From Shewanella loihica PV-4 (GTDB lineage: Bacteria; Pseudomonadota; Gammaproteobacteria; Enterobacterales; Shewanellaceae), in contig NC_009092.1 in the NCBI RefSeq assembly GCF_000016065.1, positions 3,844,001-3,908,000 of the forward strand: DNA of 64,000 nucleotides, written 5' to 3'. The position numbers and the translations under genes are program-made. Positions within the stretch are counted from its first letter, which is position 1, and each line of letters begins with the position of its first letter. Shown here piece after piece: positions 17,278 to 27,800 of the stretch. The notes beneath the pieces were generated by a model, which made no database searches, was not told where the DNA came from, and worked only from the letters and a program-made list of their open reading frames with translations.

Positions 17278-18770
17278 GATACCGGCCCCTGTTCGCTCTG
17301 CGGCTTGTTTTCCGATTGTGATTCAGGCTCAGCGACCAACTTCTCCCCCTGGGGCAGCAGCATGGTGAAGTCACAACCGCCAAACTCGTTGATACTAAAG
17401 AGCAGTTCGCCGTTGTGGGCATCGATGATGGTCTTACAGATGGCCAGGCCCATGCCCATCCCCTCCTGCTTAGTGGTAAAGAAGGGGGCAAAGATCTCCT
17501 TAGCCGCCTCGGCGTCTATGCCGCAGCCTCTATCGCGAATGCGTAAGCTTACCTTATCGCCACACACCTCGACCCAGATCTCGATAATGCTGTCGGGCGG
17601 GCTGGCCTCCATGGCGTTGCGCAGCAGGTTAAACAGCACCTGCTGTAGCTGCACCAGATCGCCGATAACCGTGAGCCGCTCGTCGGCGAGCCCTTGCACC
17701 AGGCTGACCTTATATTGTGACTCAAGTGTCTCCAGCAGATGGCTGGTGCTGGTCAGCAGCGCCTTGACCCCAATCTCGCTGCGACTGCTGGCCTGCTTGC
17801 TGATGAACTGACGTATGGTGCGGATCACCTCGCCGGCCCGCAGCGCCTGTTCGGTGATCTTCTCCAGCGCGTTAATCAGCGCCTCAGGCACACGCTCATC
17901 GCCCTTGTTAGTGCGCAGCGCGGCCTGGGCATAGGTGGCGATGGCCGTCAGCGGCTGGTTGATCTCGTGGGCGATGCTGCTGGCGATCTCCTCCATGCTG
18001 GTGACCCTGTCCATGTGGGCCAGCTGCTCGCGGCTGCTGCGGCTGTCAAATTCCGCCTCCTCCCTAAGCCTTAGCTCCTGCGCCAGCCTGGTCTGCATCT
18101 CGTTGAGCGCCGTCACCACAGTATCTAACTCATCCACCTCACCTCGGCGCGCAGGCATTCTGTCCAGAGTCAGGGCCGGCGCGTGGCCGTTAAGGGTTAA
18201 GGTGTGGGCGTACTGGCTGATCTTATTCAGATGGCGGGTCACCAGGTACTGGAACAGCAGCAGGATAAAGGCGGCGATCAGAAAGGTCTTCACCGCGGTG
18301 GCGATCAGGATAAACCAGATCTTCTGTTTGAGGCGCTCATAGAGGGGATCTAGCCCTGCCACCAGATGCAGTGTGCCCAGCGGCTCCTTGGCGTCTACAC
18401 TTTTCGTGGGATAGAGCAGGAACTTGGTATCTATCACCCTATCGGACATCACCTCGCCGGTGCGCTGTAACACGCGATCCCGCGCTATGATGCTGATGCG
18501 CTCGATATCCGGCAACTTGACCAGGCCGTCGATCAACAGCTGTAGCTGAGCGGGATTATTCTGCTCCAGGTAGTGGGCGATGCCGTCGAGGTGGGAATTT
18601 TGCACCTGCTCGATCTGCTGCTCAATCTGGACCACCTCGTCTTGATATTCCACATAGAGCTGCAGCGCCGACGACAGGATAGTGATCAGCACACTGAATA
18701 AAATAATGTATAAGATTAACCGCTTAGCGGTTCTACCGGTAAATGCGCCCAAATTGAATTTGCTTATCAT
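17274..18770 (-). CDS. FixL-like membrane sensor histidine kinase
   Basis: The product has 498 residues. Two membrane helices (about 16-39 and 151-175) enclose a periplasmic sensor of about 110 residues with LIDGLVKLPDIERISII. A HAMP-like linker (residues 178-235) is followed by the phospho-acceptor IASSIAHEINQPLTAIATYAQAALR (His268) and an ATPase domain with NLLRNAMEAS, DRGCGID, FFTTKQEGMGMGL. This H-box and catalytic type is that of FixL/DctB-class kinases, which pair with FixJ-type regulators; the only such regulator here is at 29857-30480. The C-terminus carries a short Gln/Ser/Glu tail. The LamG gene overlaps its end. Confidence 0.9.
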   Translation of the reverse strand: MISKFNLGAFTGRTAKRLILYIILFSVLITILSSALQLYVEYQDEVVQIEQQIEQVQNSHLDGIAHYLEQNNPAQLQLLIDGLVKLPDIERISIIARDRVLQRTGEVMSDRVIDTKFLLYPTKSVDAKEPLGTLHLVAGLDPLYERLKQKIWFILIATAVKTFLIAAFILLLFQYLVTRHLNKISQYAHTLTLNGHAPALTLDRMPARRGEVDELDTVVTALNEMQTRLAQELRLREEAEFDSRSSREQLAHMDRVTSMEEIASSIAHEINQPLTAIATYAQAALRTNKGDERVPEALINALEKITEQALRAGEVIRTIRQFISKQASSRSEIGVKALLTSTSHLLETLESQYKVSLVQGLADERLTVIGDLVQLQQVLFNLLRNAMEASPPDSIIEIWVEVCGDKVSLRIRDRGCGIDAEAAKEIFAPFFTTKQEGMGMGLAICKTIIDAHNGELLFSINEFGGCDFTMLLPQGEKLVAEPESQSENKPQSEQGPVS

Positions 18771-18927
18771 AATCTGTGATCACTTCCCATAGTGTCATAT
18801 TGGGGCACACTTCTCCAGCATCGCCGCCAGCGCCCATTGCCCATAGGCACAGGGCCTCGCTCTTGCCACAAGGCTTAATCAAACTGCCCTAACTACCTCT
18901 TATCAGGCATCCTCTTTTTGCATGAGC

Positions 18928-19353
18928 TTATTCTTGTCGCGGGTTATCGCACTCGGGCTTAGATTCACCCGGTTTTAGCTTTTCATTCTTTGCCTGAGGT
19001 GTACTCTGATTTGTCTGCCCTGTGGGTTCCGCCTGGCAGGGAACGCTTTCTTGTCCTGGCTGGGCTTGTGCTTCTTTTCCGCTCTTGCTCTTATCGGCCT
19101 GCTCGTCGAGCTGCTGCTCGAACGGCAGCCTGTGGTTAGGCACGGTGCGATCCCCTTTTGACTTGTCGGCGGGCTTATTGTCATTATTGGCGGGCACCAT
19201 GTCGCTGACCGCTTGCGAGCTGCTCTGGGCCGCACTCTGCTGCACCTTAGGCTTGTTCTTGGCCTTCTCGGCATCGCTATTGGATTCGCAGGCCATCGCG
19301 CCTCCTAGCAGGGGGAGTGTCAGTAAGATGATTGCCAGATTGTGATTACTCAT
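18928..19353 (-). CDS. Putative lipoprotein, Lys/Gln/Ser-rich
   Basis: The product has 141 residues. The N-terminus is a signal sequence ending LLGGAMAC, compatible with a lipobox (the Met at -2 and Ala at -3 make it non-canonical). The rest is hydrophilic and low-complexity with many Lys, Gln, Ser, Asn and Pro and two later Cys; probably disordered. The start follows AGAGAGGTAAC. It lies just downstream of the first giant gene, beyond a terminator, and upstream of the kinase. I do not recognise a family. Confidence 0.6.
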   Translation of the reverse strand: MSNHNLAIILLTLPLLGGAMACESNSDAEKAKNKPKVQQSAAQSSSQAVSDMVPANNDNKPADKSKGDRTVPNHRLPFEQQLDEQADKSKSGKEAQAQPGQESVPCQAEPTGQTNQSTPQAKNEKLKPGESKPECDNPRQE

Positions 19354-19375
19354 TGTCTGTTACCTCTCTACAGGT

Positions 19376-19401
19376 AAAAAAGGTGCCCGAAGGCACCTTT
19401 T
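19376..19401. terminator. Terminator after the first giant secreted-protein gene
   Basis: AAAAGGTGCC pairs with GGCACCTTTT around CGAA, with T-runs on both strands. It is six bases beyond the stop of the giant gene and just upstream of the lipoprotein gene. Confidence 0.85.
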
Positions 19402-19406
19402 ATCGT

Positions 19407-22400
19407 TTAACGATTCACTCTTCTGCGCCATCCGAAGGCGAGCAAGGCACCCAGCAGTAGCTGTAGACCCGCGCCCCCTTTCGACGAGCTGGTGTTATCG
19501 ACAATGTTGACGTTGGCAATGCTGTTGTCAGAGACGGCAACTTGCTCATCATCGCTCGACAGGACCAGGCTGAAGGACTCGGTCGCCTCCTCCTTGTCGT
19601 CCGCGCTGATGGCAACCACTATCTCCTTGGCCGCAGCGTCTTGGTCGGCCCAGATCAGCGTACCTTCCGCCAGGGTGAAGTCTTCACCGGCAGTGGCTGT
19701 ACCATCGACGGCGCGGTAGTTAACGCTCACCTCACCATCGACACCACCGAGACGCTCAACCATCAGGGTCACGCTGCCATCGGCCTCGTTCACCTCATAG
19801 CTTGTGGCCTTAAAGCCCACGGCGCCCGGCACCTTGGCTTCTACCGTCAGTGACAGCGGAATCGCCTGAGTACCATATGGAGTATCGCTTTGCAGCAGTA
19901 GCTGTACCTGATGCACGCCAGGCGCCAGGTCGCTGGTATCGACATCGAAGGTCACCTCTTGCTCACCGGCCACACTCAGCTGACCGCTGGTGTGAGACAC
20001 GTCAAGCCAGGTCACATCCTTATGGTCGCACACGCCGGTCTCACCAGAGGAGACGGTGAACATCTTGCTGCCTTCGATATCGACCAGACGCAGGTTGCCG
20101 TCACAGTCGATATCCAGACCCGTCTGACCATAGTTGCTCATGCCAGGGACATCGAGCGCGCCGATCATGCGGAAGTCGTCATGGCTATCCACAGTGTAGA
20201 TATCCAGCGCCTGATCCACCTTCTCTGAACCGGGATCTGCAGGACCATTGGTACTGATAAACAGGTGTCCCGTAGCCGAGTTGTAGGCCAGACCCGCAGG
20301 CGCAATGCCGACGTCCTTGGTCAGATGCACTTCGCCATCTTCGTTGAAGTAACTAATGCTCATCTTGTTAGAAACACCAGCGATGAAGTCACCCGATACA
20401 GGATCATAGGCCAGACCCGAGATGCCACCCACGCCTGGGCAGATTCGCTTACCTGTCACCATCAGCTTATTAGGATCGATCTCATGGATACAGTTGTCGG
20501 CAAACAGCGCCGCCTGCCACAACATGCCGGTGCGGCTGTTGAAGGCCAGATCGGTCACCAGAGCGTTTTCTGGTAGCATGGCGCTGAAGTCGATCACTTC
20601 ACCTATTAGCTTACCCTCGGCGCTATAGCGATACAGCTTATTGTCGCCACCAAACAACTTAACGTTGTTAACCCAGAGGTCTCCGGTGTTACGGTCGATA
20701 GTCGCGCTGTAGGGTACCGCCAGTCCCAGGCTAGACTTCTCGATAGACTCGCCAAAGCCAAGCTCTGCTTCCAACACAGGATTTTCCAGCTCGCCCTCGA
20801 CGGTCGCCGCCAGTTCACCCAGTCGGTAGTTCACTCCTCGGCTACCTACGTTCTTCACCGTCAGGCTCAGCTCGCTCTGCTTACCGCTACGCACGGTTGC
20901 TGCAAGCTCTGGCTTGTCCACTTCCAGCATACCCGCCTTAAGGCTAAGGTGCTGTACGGCAATCTTATTGTCGGTAACCGTCAACTGACTGTTGCTCACG
21001 CCATAGCCACTCTGGGTTGCCGAGATCACCTGATTACCAGCACTTTCAAACAGTCGATATTGCCCTTCGGTGTTGGTCGCTACCTGAGTATCGCCTAGCC
21101 ATACCTTGGCCTGTGCGATCGCCTCTTGGGTGTTGGCGTCTGTGATGTTACCCACGGCCAGACCACCCTGCTCCATGGAGCAGCCCAGACCAAACTCGAC
21201 ATCGTCGATCTGCGCCCACCAATCCCAGGCGAATTCGTTGGCATTATGGTAGCGCCAACGCAGACGGAAGTTGCTACCGCCCACCAAGGCTTCGCCGATA
21301 TCGACGTTAACCACAGTGCCTTGTTCGCTGGCATTGGCCGAGTGCAGGGTCTGCCACTCGCCGCCATCGACGCTGATATCCATGTCCAGGGCCGAGTCGC
21401 CGGATGGGCGGAAGCCCTCCTTGAAACGCACCGTGGTGAAGCCGCCCAGCTCGGCGACCGACATGATAGGCGTTAACAGTGATGAGTCGTATGCCTTACG
21501 GCCGCCCTTATCACTGTCGATCGAGGCCGCAAGCCCCTCACCCGTGGTGTTGTTAGGACGTTCCCACTGCTCGTTGGTCTTCCAGACAATGCCAGTACCC
21601 GCGGCATCGACCACTGTCCAGCCCTGAGGCGGGAAGTCTGGCGATTCAAAGTTCACCAGTGATGCGGTATTGGTATCTATCTTGCGATAACCCAGGGCGC
21701 TACAGACCTGCTTGTCTACCGCCAGGTTAAAGGCGAGACCACTCACGCCATCGCTACCAGGCACCAGATCCATGGTCTCTGGCTGATAGCCAGGTGCACG
21801 GGCGGTGATCGCCACGGGCCAGCCTTCGTAGCCTACGACGCTGAAGCTGCCATCGATCGCATCGGTAGCAATAGGCATAGTAGGGATCAGCTCACCGTTT
21901 TGGCTGATCGCACCGGGTACGCCCCAGCCGTGGCCTGAACCATCGCTGATCTTGCCCGAAATCGTTACCTGAGGCATCTCGGTCAAGACCACGTTGCGCT
22001 CAAGATCGGCATCCTTGGCCACAGAGACACTGCCCTGACTCGCCTTGGTATGACCGTAGGCACGGGCCGACACCTGATAATCACCCACAGGCAGTTGCAG
22101 CTGATACTTACCTTCCTCATCGGCCACAGTGCTGTAAGGTCCGGCAACCACTTCGGCGTTCGCCAGTGGCAGGCCAGTGACGCTGTCGGTCACCACACCG
22201 TGAAGCATACCGGTAGGATCGGCCACACAGTTAGGGAAGCTGAACTTGCCGATACGGGTAGCCCACATAGACTCGAAGTCATGGTCGGCGCCATATTCCT
22301 GGGTATACCAGAAGCTACAATCGTCCGTCGGATCGATTGTCATCATGCTGCGCTTACCATAGTGACCATCGAAGGAGTTCACCTGGGCCGCCTCGGCGTC

Positions 22401-23945
22401 CACCAGCACCTGCTCAGCCAATGAGATCTGACCCAGTGGATCGCCATTCAGGCGACCGGTATAGCGTACAGAAGGCAGCATCTCTTCACCCGAGATGGCA
22501 AAACCCATGCCTATGTTGCCCGAGGCATCCATCGCCATACTCGCCAGCCAGCGGTGGTTAACATCAGGGGCATAGCTGCCCTGCTGGAAGATCTCGGCAC
22601 CTGCACCCAGGTTGCGGATCTCATACCAACGTACGCCGAAGTGTTGCTCGCCCACGTCAACCGTATGGTTAACCACCAGGCTCTGGTGATCGCCAAATTG
22701 TCTGAAGGCGGCGCGGTACATCAGCTTATCCTGGTAGGCTTTCAGGGCGTTGTAAGAATCGCCGCCCCAGGAATCCTGCTCGATACAGGTATTGCCACAG
22801 GCCTCATTGATATCGAATGGCTCGGTCGCCAGCGCGGCAACCTGGCTGAACTGACTGTTTTGCGGGTTGTTCCAGTCGGCCTTGAAGGCCCACACCTGGA
22901 TCTCATCCTGGGCGCTGCCATGGACCTTGTCGTCCTGCAGGCTGAGGAAGTAGTTAGGGGTACCGGCGGCAGGGGCGCGCTTACCGTCGAGATCCACCGG
23001 CAGCAGGTTAGCTGTCAGCGGCGCATCGAAATAGATAGAACGTGCGGGTACGCCGTAGAGCATCTTGTCACGCTCAAACACCACGGCGGCGGTGCCGGCT
23101 TTGCTGTTGTCGCTCTTGTTGTGTTGATTGGCCGACAGATAGTAACCGTCGCTCCATACGCCGAGCTGGGCGCCGTTGTGCCACTTGTCGCCGTTTAATT
23201 CAAATTCATACAGATGCCAGTCGCCGGTAGGATCGCTGGTCTTTGAGACGGCGAAACACTGACGGCTCTCTTTACCCGAGACATAGGCGTTTTGGGTCAC
23301 GACCCAGCGGTCGGCGAGCTGATCGTAAAGCACGATAGGCTCACGCTCAGTGGTCGGGCTCTCCCAGGGTTTAGCGGGAGCCGGGTTGGCATTAGGGTCG
23401 CCACAGACACCGCCCAGACGCTTCCAGAACTCTGTCATCGGGGTGCGGTCAACCAGCAGGTTACCCTCTTTGTCCCACACGGCAAACGCCATGTTAACCA
23501 CCTGAACATAGTGGTCACGGCCGACATCGCCCGCCGCATCAGGCATTGGTGCCTCATCGAAACCGCTACGGGTCAGGCCATCGAAGTTCAGCTCGGGGGC
23601 CGGCATGGCGCCCGAGCCTGGCTCGGCTTGCACCGCGGTGTCGCTGTACTGTTCCAGTGCCACGGCCGAGGCCATCTGCTCCTGGTATTGGGCTTCCATC
23701 AGCGCCTGGTTCGACGCCGAGATGCTAGGTTTGGCCAGTTTGGTCTGAGCTGTCGGTTGGAATTTTAGTTTATTACTCACCAGCATCTTGTTGGCGAGTT
23801 TCACCAAAGGTGTCGACGACGCTTGGTTCAATGACTCCCCGACGACCGGAGAGCTGGCTGCACAAGAAAAGGCGCTGACCGTCGCCAATAATCCCGCTAG
23901 CCCCACAGAGCTGCAGCCTTGCCATGTTGACTTTTTGATACCCAT
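19407..23945 (-). CDS. Giant secreted multidomain protein 1 with GlyGly-CTERM
   Basis: The product has 1512 residues. The start at ATG 23945 is supported by AAGGAG seven bases upstream and a signal peptide (about residues 1-30). Residues about 120-575 form an uncharacterised module (DAAGDVGRDHYVQVVN, EPIVLYDQLADRWVVTQ, CFAVSKTSDPTGDWHLYEF, LGVWSDGYYLSANQ). Then come a carboxypeptidase-regulatory-like domain (about 580-655), a second beta domain, a choice-of-anchor-J/MAM-like domain (about 765-922), another regulatory-like domain (about 928-1003), NHL/propeller-like repeats (about 1075-1310), a Calx-beta domain (about 1375-1480) and a C-terminal Gly-Gly, hydrophobic helix, Arg-Arg-Arg tail (GlyGly-CTERM, a rhombosortase substrate). 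Paralogous to the gene at 24848-29455. It is likely exported by type II secretion. Function unknown. Confidence 0.88.
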   Translation of the reverse strand: MGIKKSTWQGCSSVGLAGLLATVSAFSCAASSPVVGESLNQASSTPLVKLANKMLVSNKLKFQPTAQTKLAKPSISASNQALMEAQYQEQMASAVALEQYSDTAVQAEPGSGAMPAPELNFDGLTRSGFDEAPMPDAAGDVGRDHYVQVVNMAFAVWDKEGNLLVDRTPMTEFWKRLGGVCGDPNANPAPAKPWESPTTEREPIVLYDQLADRWVVTQNAYVSGKESRQCFAVSKTSDPTGDWHLYEFELNGDKWHNGAQLGVWSDGYYLSANQHNKSDNSKAGTAAVVFERDKMLYGVPARSIYFDAPLTANLLPVDLDGKRAPAAGTPNYFLSLQDDKVHGSAQDEIQVWAFKADWNNPQNSQFSQVAALATEPFDINEACGNTCIEQDSWGGDSYNALKAYQDKLMYRAAFRQFGDHQSLVVNHTVDVGEQHFGVRWYEIRNLGAGAEIFQQGSYAPDVNHRWLASMAMDASGNIGMGFAISGEEMLPSVRYTGRLNGDPLGQISLAEQVLVDAEAAQVNSFDGHYGKRSMMTIDPTDDCSFWYTQEYGADHDFESMWATRIGKFSFPNCVADPTGMLHGVVTDSVTGLPLANAEVVAGPYSTVADEEGKYQLQLPVGDYQVSARAYGHTKASQGSVSVAKDADLERNVVLTEMPQVTISGKISDGSGHGWGVPGAISQNGELIPTMPIATDAIDGSFSVVGYEGWPVAITARAPGYQPETMDLVPGSDGVSGLAFNLAVDKQVCSALGYRKIDTNTASLVNFESPDFPPQGWTVVDAAGTGIVWKTNEQWERPNNTTGEGLAASIDSDKGGRKAYDSSLLTPIMSVAELGGFTTVRFKEGFRPSGDSALDMDISVDGGEWQTLHSANASEQGTVVNVDIGEALVGGSNFRLRWRYHNANEFAWDWWAQIDDVEFGLGCSMEQGGLAVGNITDANTQEAIAQAKVWLGDTQVATNTEGQYRLFESAGNQVISATQSGYGVSNSQLTVTDNKIAVQHLSLKAGMLEVDKPELAATVRSGKQSELSLTVKNVGSRGVNYRLGELAATVEGELENPVLEAELGFGESIEKSSLGLAVPYSATIDRNTGDLWVNNVKLFGGDNKLYRYSAEGKLIGEVIDFSAMLPENALVTDLAFNSRTGMLWQAALFADNCIHEIDPNKLMVTGKRICPGVGGISGLAYDPVSGDFIAGVSNKMSISYFNEDGEVHLTKDVGIAPAGLAYNSATGHLFISTNGPADPGSEKVDQALDIYTVDSHDDFRMIGALDVPGMSNYGQTGLDIDCDGNLRLVDIEGSKMFTVSSGETGVCDHKDVTWLDVSHTSGQLSVAGEQEVTFDVDTSDLAPGVHQVQLLLQSDTPYGTQAIPLSLTVEAKVPGAVGFKATSYEVNEADGSVTLMVERLGGVDGEVSVNYRAVDGTATAGEDFTLAEGTLIWADQDAAAKEIVVAISADDKEEATESFSLVLSSDDEQVAVSDNSIANVNIVDNTSSSKGGAGLQLLLGALLAFGWRRRVNR

Positions 23946-24080
23946 CAAAAGTCTCCTTATTATAGGTTTACCTTGGCTCACGTCGTCATTGGGCGCCCTA
24001 AGACACACTCTTATCTAAAGTCGCCGCTAAAGTTGACGTGATTTGCCGTTATTCGATGCTTGTGTGTATACCAGTGATAC

Positions 24081-24086
24081 AAACTA
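24081..24086 (-). promoter_or_regulatory. -10-like element of giant gene 1
   Basis: TAGTTT on the reverse strand starts 18 bases after the end of the 22-bp inverted repeat, the same spacing as TAGTGT and TAAGGT at the two other copies. The weak match to TATAAT fits an activator-dependent promoter. Confidence 0.55.
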
Positions 24087-24103
24087 CCCGTTATTGCGCG
24101 CGG

Positions 24104-24125
24104 CCAACTGACAAAGATCAGTTGG
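24104..24125 (-). promoter_or_regulatory. 22-bp inverted-repeat operator, copy 1 (giant gene 1)
   Basis: Perfect 8-bp inverted repeat: CCAACTGA, spacer TCTTTG, TCAGTTGG when read toward the giant gene at 23945. It is identical to the copy at 30613-30634 and nearly identical to that at 29603-29624, all in the same orientation relative to their genes. It lies about 160 bases before the start codon and immediately after the stop codon of the gene at 24128. Confidence 0.85.
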
Positions 24126-24127
24126 GC

Positions 24128-24778
24128 TCAAAGATTGTGCGCTAACTGCGCCTTAAGCTTTTTGGCCTTGGCCAGTAACGCCTGTTGCTGGGCCTGATAG
24201 GCAGGCACGGCATCTACCAGCGTGTTGCCCACGGTGAAGGCGGCGGCATACTTGGGCTGCTTGATACGCTCTTTCTTATCCAGATACTTGTCGCTGCCAT
24301 GCTTGAACTGCTCGAGACGCGGTGACAGCGCCGCAATGGCGTCCAGTGACTTATTGGTCGCCTGAATCACCTGGGCCAGCTTGGCCGGGTCTTGCTCGGC
24401 TTCGATGGCCACATCCAGCTTGGCGTTGACCTCGCTCGCCTGCGCCAGATAGGCGTTCAGTTGCTCGGCGTAGGGATAGCTGCCCTGACTGAAATCCACC
24501 GAACTGAGCGGCGATAGGGTGTTAAGCGCCGGCAGGTAGTTGTCGCGCTGATCCTTGGCGAAATGGGCCGAGATGGCCATAAAATCCAGCATCAGCTGTG
24601 ATTGATCTTGATTGAGTTGATGATAGGGATCGTTGGCCACCTCGCGGGCATGGGCCAGATCGCGCCAGCCTACCGTTTGGGTTTCGGCTTGGGCGTGTGT
24701 TTCGGTTTGAGTTTCGGCCTGAGCGCCGCTCGCCAGCAGGGCGATAGAGATGGTAAAAGCAGAGAGGAAACGTGACAT
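24128..24778 (-). CDS. Small secreted helical protein
   Basis: The product has 216 residues. A signal peptide ends LLASGAQA, followed by a short Gln/Thr/Glu-rich stretch and a mostly helical, Ala/Gln/Leu/Lys-rich body. The start follows GGAGAA. No motif or catalytic residues are recognised. It sits between the two giant paralogues on the same strand, behind a terminator (24811-24838), and its stop codon is two bases from the operator of the next gene, so transcription may partly depend on read-through. It probably works with the giant proteins, but that is only context. Confidence 0.75.
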   Translation of the reverse strand: MSRFLSAFTISIALLASGAQAETQTETHAQAETQTVGWRDLAHAREVANDPYHQLNQDQSQLMLDFMAISAHFAKDQRDNYLPALNTLSPLSSVDFSQGSYPYAEQLNAYLAQASEVNAKLDVAIEAEQDPAKLAQVIQATNKSLDAIAALSPRLEQFKHGSDKYLDKKERIKQPKYAAAFTVGNTLVDAVPAYQAQQQALLAKAKKLKAQLAHNL

Positions 24779-24810
24779 ATCGAATTCTCCAATGTGAATG
24801 CTAAAGGTAA

Positions 24811-24838
24811 AAAGCCAGCGCGAGGCTTCGCGCTGGCT
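24811..24838 (-). terminator. Terminator after the second giant secreted-protein gene
   Basis: GCCAGCGCGA pairs with TCGCGCTGGC around GGCT; on the reverse strand it is followed by TTTTTACC. Confidence 0.85.
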
Positions 24839-24847
24839 TAATCACAC

Positions 24848-27800
24848 TTATGAACGACGCGCTTGGCGACGGTTAAACAGTGAACCGACACCCAGTAGCA
24901 GAAGCAGGACTGGGCCTAAGCTACCGCCGCTGGACTTTTTGTCTTCCAGCTCAACCGTGGCAATGGTTGCCGAGTTCAGGGTCGCACCACCCGTAGGTTG
25001 TGACAGGGCGACGCTGAAGGACTCCATCGACTCCTCGACATCATCGCTTAGCAGCTTGACGCTGATGGTCTTGTCGGCCATGTCCATGTCGTCCCACTTG
25101 ATGACGCCCCAGGCGGCTTCGAAGTCTTCACCCGCCTTGGCCGTTGCATCCAGAGTGCGGTACTCCAGGGTCAGGGCGTTGTCGCTACCACCTTGACGTG
25201 AAACCGTCAGGGTCACAGTGCCATCGGCCTCGTTAGCCTCATAGTGAGTCACGGCAAAGCCAAGTACGCCAGGGACACGTTCATTCACGGTCAGTTTCAC
25301 CGGAATAGACTGCATCTTGTATGGGCTGTTGCTGTTGAGCAGCACCTGAACCTCATACTCGCCCGGCGCCATGTTGGCGGCGTCCACATCCAGGGTCACC
25401 TGCTGGTTACCCGCGACGCTCAGGTCACCGACGTTAGGCTGTAGCGACAACCAGTTCACATCCTGGAAGTCACACACGCCAGTCTCGCCAGACTCGATCT
25501 CGAACAGCTGCTGCGCCTCGATATCCAGTGCCCAAAGATGGCCCTGACAGTCAATCGTCAGACCCGAGCCACCGCCGTCGGCACGACCGTCGATAGCGTA
25601 ACCGCCGATCACCTGGTAATCGTTAGCCACATCCAGGATGTAGATATCGATATCCATAGGCTTAAAGCTGTTGGTCGCCACAAACAGGTGCTGTGATGTT
25701 GGGTTGAAGGCTAAGCCTGCGATAGGCAGACCCACATCGGTCGACTCAAGCAGAGTGCCGTCGCTGCCAAAGCGATGGATCAGGCCGTCGATGAATGAAC
25801 CCGAGAAGAACTGGTCGTTCACCGCGTCATAGGCCAGGCCGCGCTGCGAGGTAGTCACATCTGGACAAAGACGCTTGCCAGTGGCCTGCTTCTCAACCGG
25901 ATCCAACTCGTAGATACAACGCTCACCGCCCACCATGATCTGCCACAACTTGCCGGTGCGGCTGTTGTAGGTCATACCGGCGTGGGCACCACGGGTAGTC
26001 ATCAGCGGATGCAGGTCGATCTTGTCTTCTGTCTTGGTACCATCTTGCTTGAAGCGATAGACCTTATCGTCACCACCAAACACACCCAGGTTGTTGATCC
26101 AGAGATCGCCCGTTGACTGGTCGAACACCACGCCGTTAGAGGCAACCAGATCGACTGCCCAGCTCTGTACCACCTGGCTCTCTTCGAGATCCGCCTGTGG
26201 CAGAATGTAAGGCACGCGGATCTTACGTGTCGTCAGATCCCACAGGTTCTTAGGTCCAAACTTACGACCACCGATAGCCAGCTTAGGCCCTTCGACAGGT
26301 GCGGCTAACGGCGCGTTGATCTCGCCTAGCTTAAAGGTCAGATCGTTGCTGCCCGAGTTTTGGATCTCAAAGGTTTCGCTCAGATTACGACCACTGGTCA
26401 CCGCCAGCTCGATGGTTTCAGTTTCAGAGCTGAGACGACCCGCCTTGACACTGAAGTCCTTGGCAGTGACGTCATCGGCAGTCACGCTGACATTTTCATT
26501 GACGTCGGCGTAGCCTGCCTGATGCAGGTTAATCTGCTGCTCACCCTCGGCCGAGAAGATCACATACTGACCCTGATGATCGCTCACCGCCTTGTTGCCC
26601 AGACCGTCGACGATCTCGACGTTAGCCACAGGCAGCTGAGTGTTGAAGTCGGTAATGGTACCGGCCACCAGGCCACCCTCTACCGAGCTACAACCGCGGG
26701 CGATTGAGATATCGTCCACCTGAGCCCAGTTATCCCACTGCTTGGTATCGCCATAGATGTGGTGATAGTGCCAACGCAGGCGGAACTCGGTCGCACCGGC
26801 CACTTCACCGGCCAGGTCGTAGTCCACCAGACGCTCACGAGTCGTATCTGGATAGCTCAGTAGCGTCTTCCAGGCACCACCATCGACACTGATATCCAGG
26901 TCAACCATAGAGCCGCCGAAGATGCCGCCGACGAAGTCCAACTTGAACTGCAGCGCGGTGCTATCTTCCAGGGCACTGACCTGAATGCTTGGCGAGACCA
27001 GACTGGTGTCATACTTACCCCAGCCGTAACGGTCGTTATCTACTGCCGCCGACTTGCCGCTACCACCGGTAAAGTTAGGGCGATCCCAAGCGGTATTAGT
27101 ACGCCACTCGATATCATCACCAGTTGCATCATTAACCACTGTCCAGCCCGCAGGTGGAAAGGTTTCGCCGTCGAAGTCTTCGACGATACCGTAGGCCTTG
27201 TAACCCGGGGCACTACAGACGCTGTTGTTTACATCCAGCGCTAAGGTGACACCGTTGGCGATCTGAGTATCGCTCGCCACGAAGTCCAGCGACTTCTCGT
27301 TGTAGCCGTTCAGCGCCGTAGAAGCGGTTATCTTATAGCCCCAGCCCTGGTACACCTCGACGCTAAACTCACCGGTTGCCGGGTCGTTCATCAGCTCAAA
27401 GTTTGGTGCCAATTCGCCAGCAAGGGCCAGCTTGGCCGCCAATGGCCAGCCGTGACCACTGTTATCCACTACCTTACCGGTTAGGGTAACCAGAGGTAGC
27501 GGCGACAGTGAATCGCTCAGCGTCTGCTCACTATCTTCGGCGATCGCCAGATCCGCGTGCTTGGCTTCTTGGTAGCCGTAGGCGCGAACGCTCACGTCAT
27601 AGCTGCCCACAGGCATGGTCACTTCATAGTGGCCGTTCTCGTCGGTAAAGGCGGTTACTGCGCCGGCTTTCACCATGGCGTTAGCCAGTGGCTTGCCTTC
27701 GACGCCGGTCACTGTGCCGACCAGGGTACCCTGAGGACCCGTAGTACAGTTAGGGAACTTGAAGGAGCCGATGCGAGTCATCCAGTCGATGTCGCCGGCG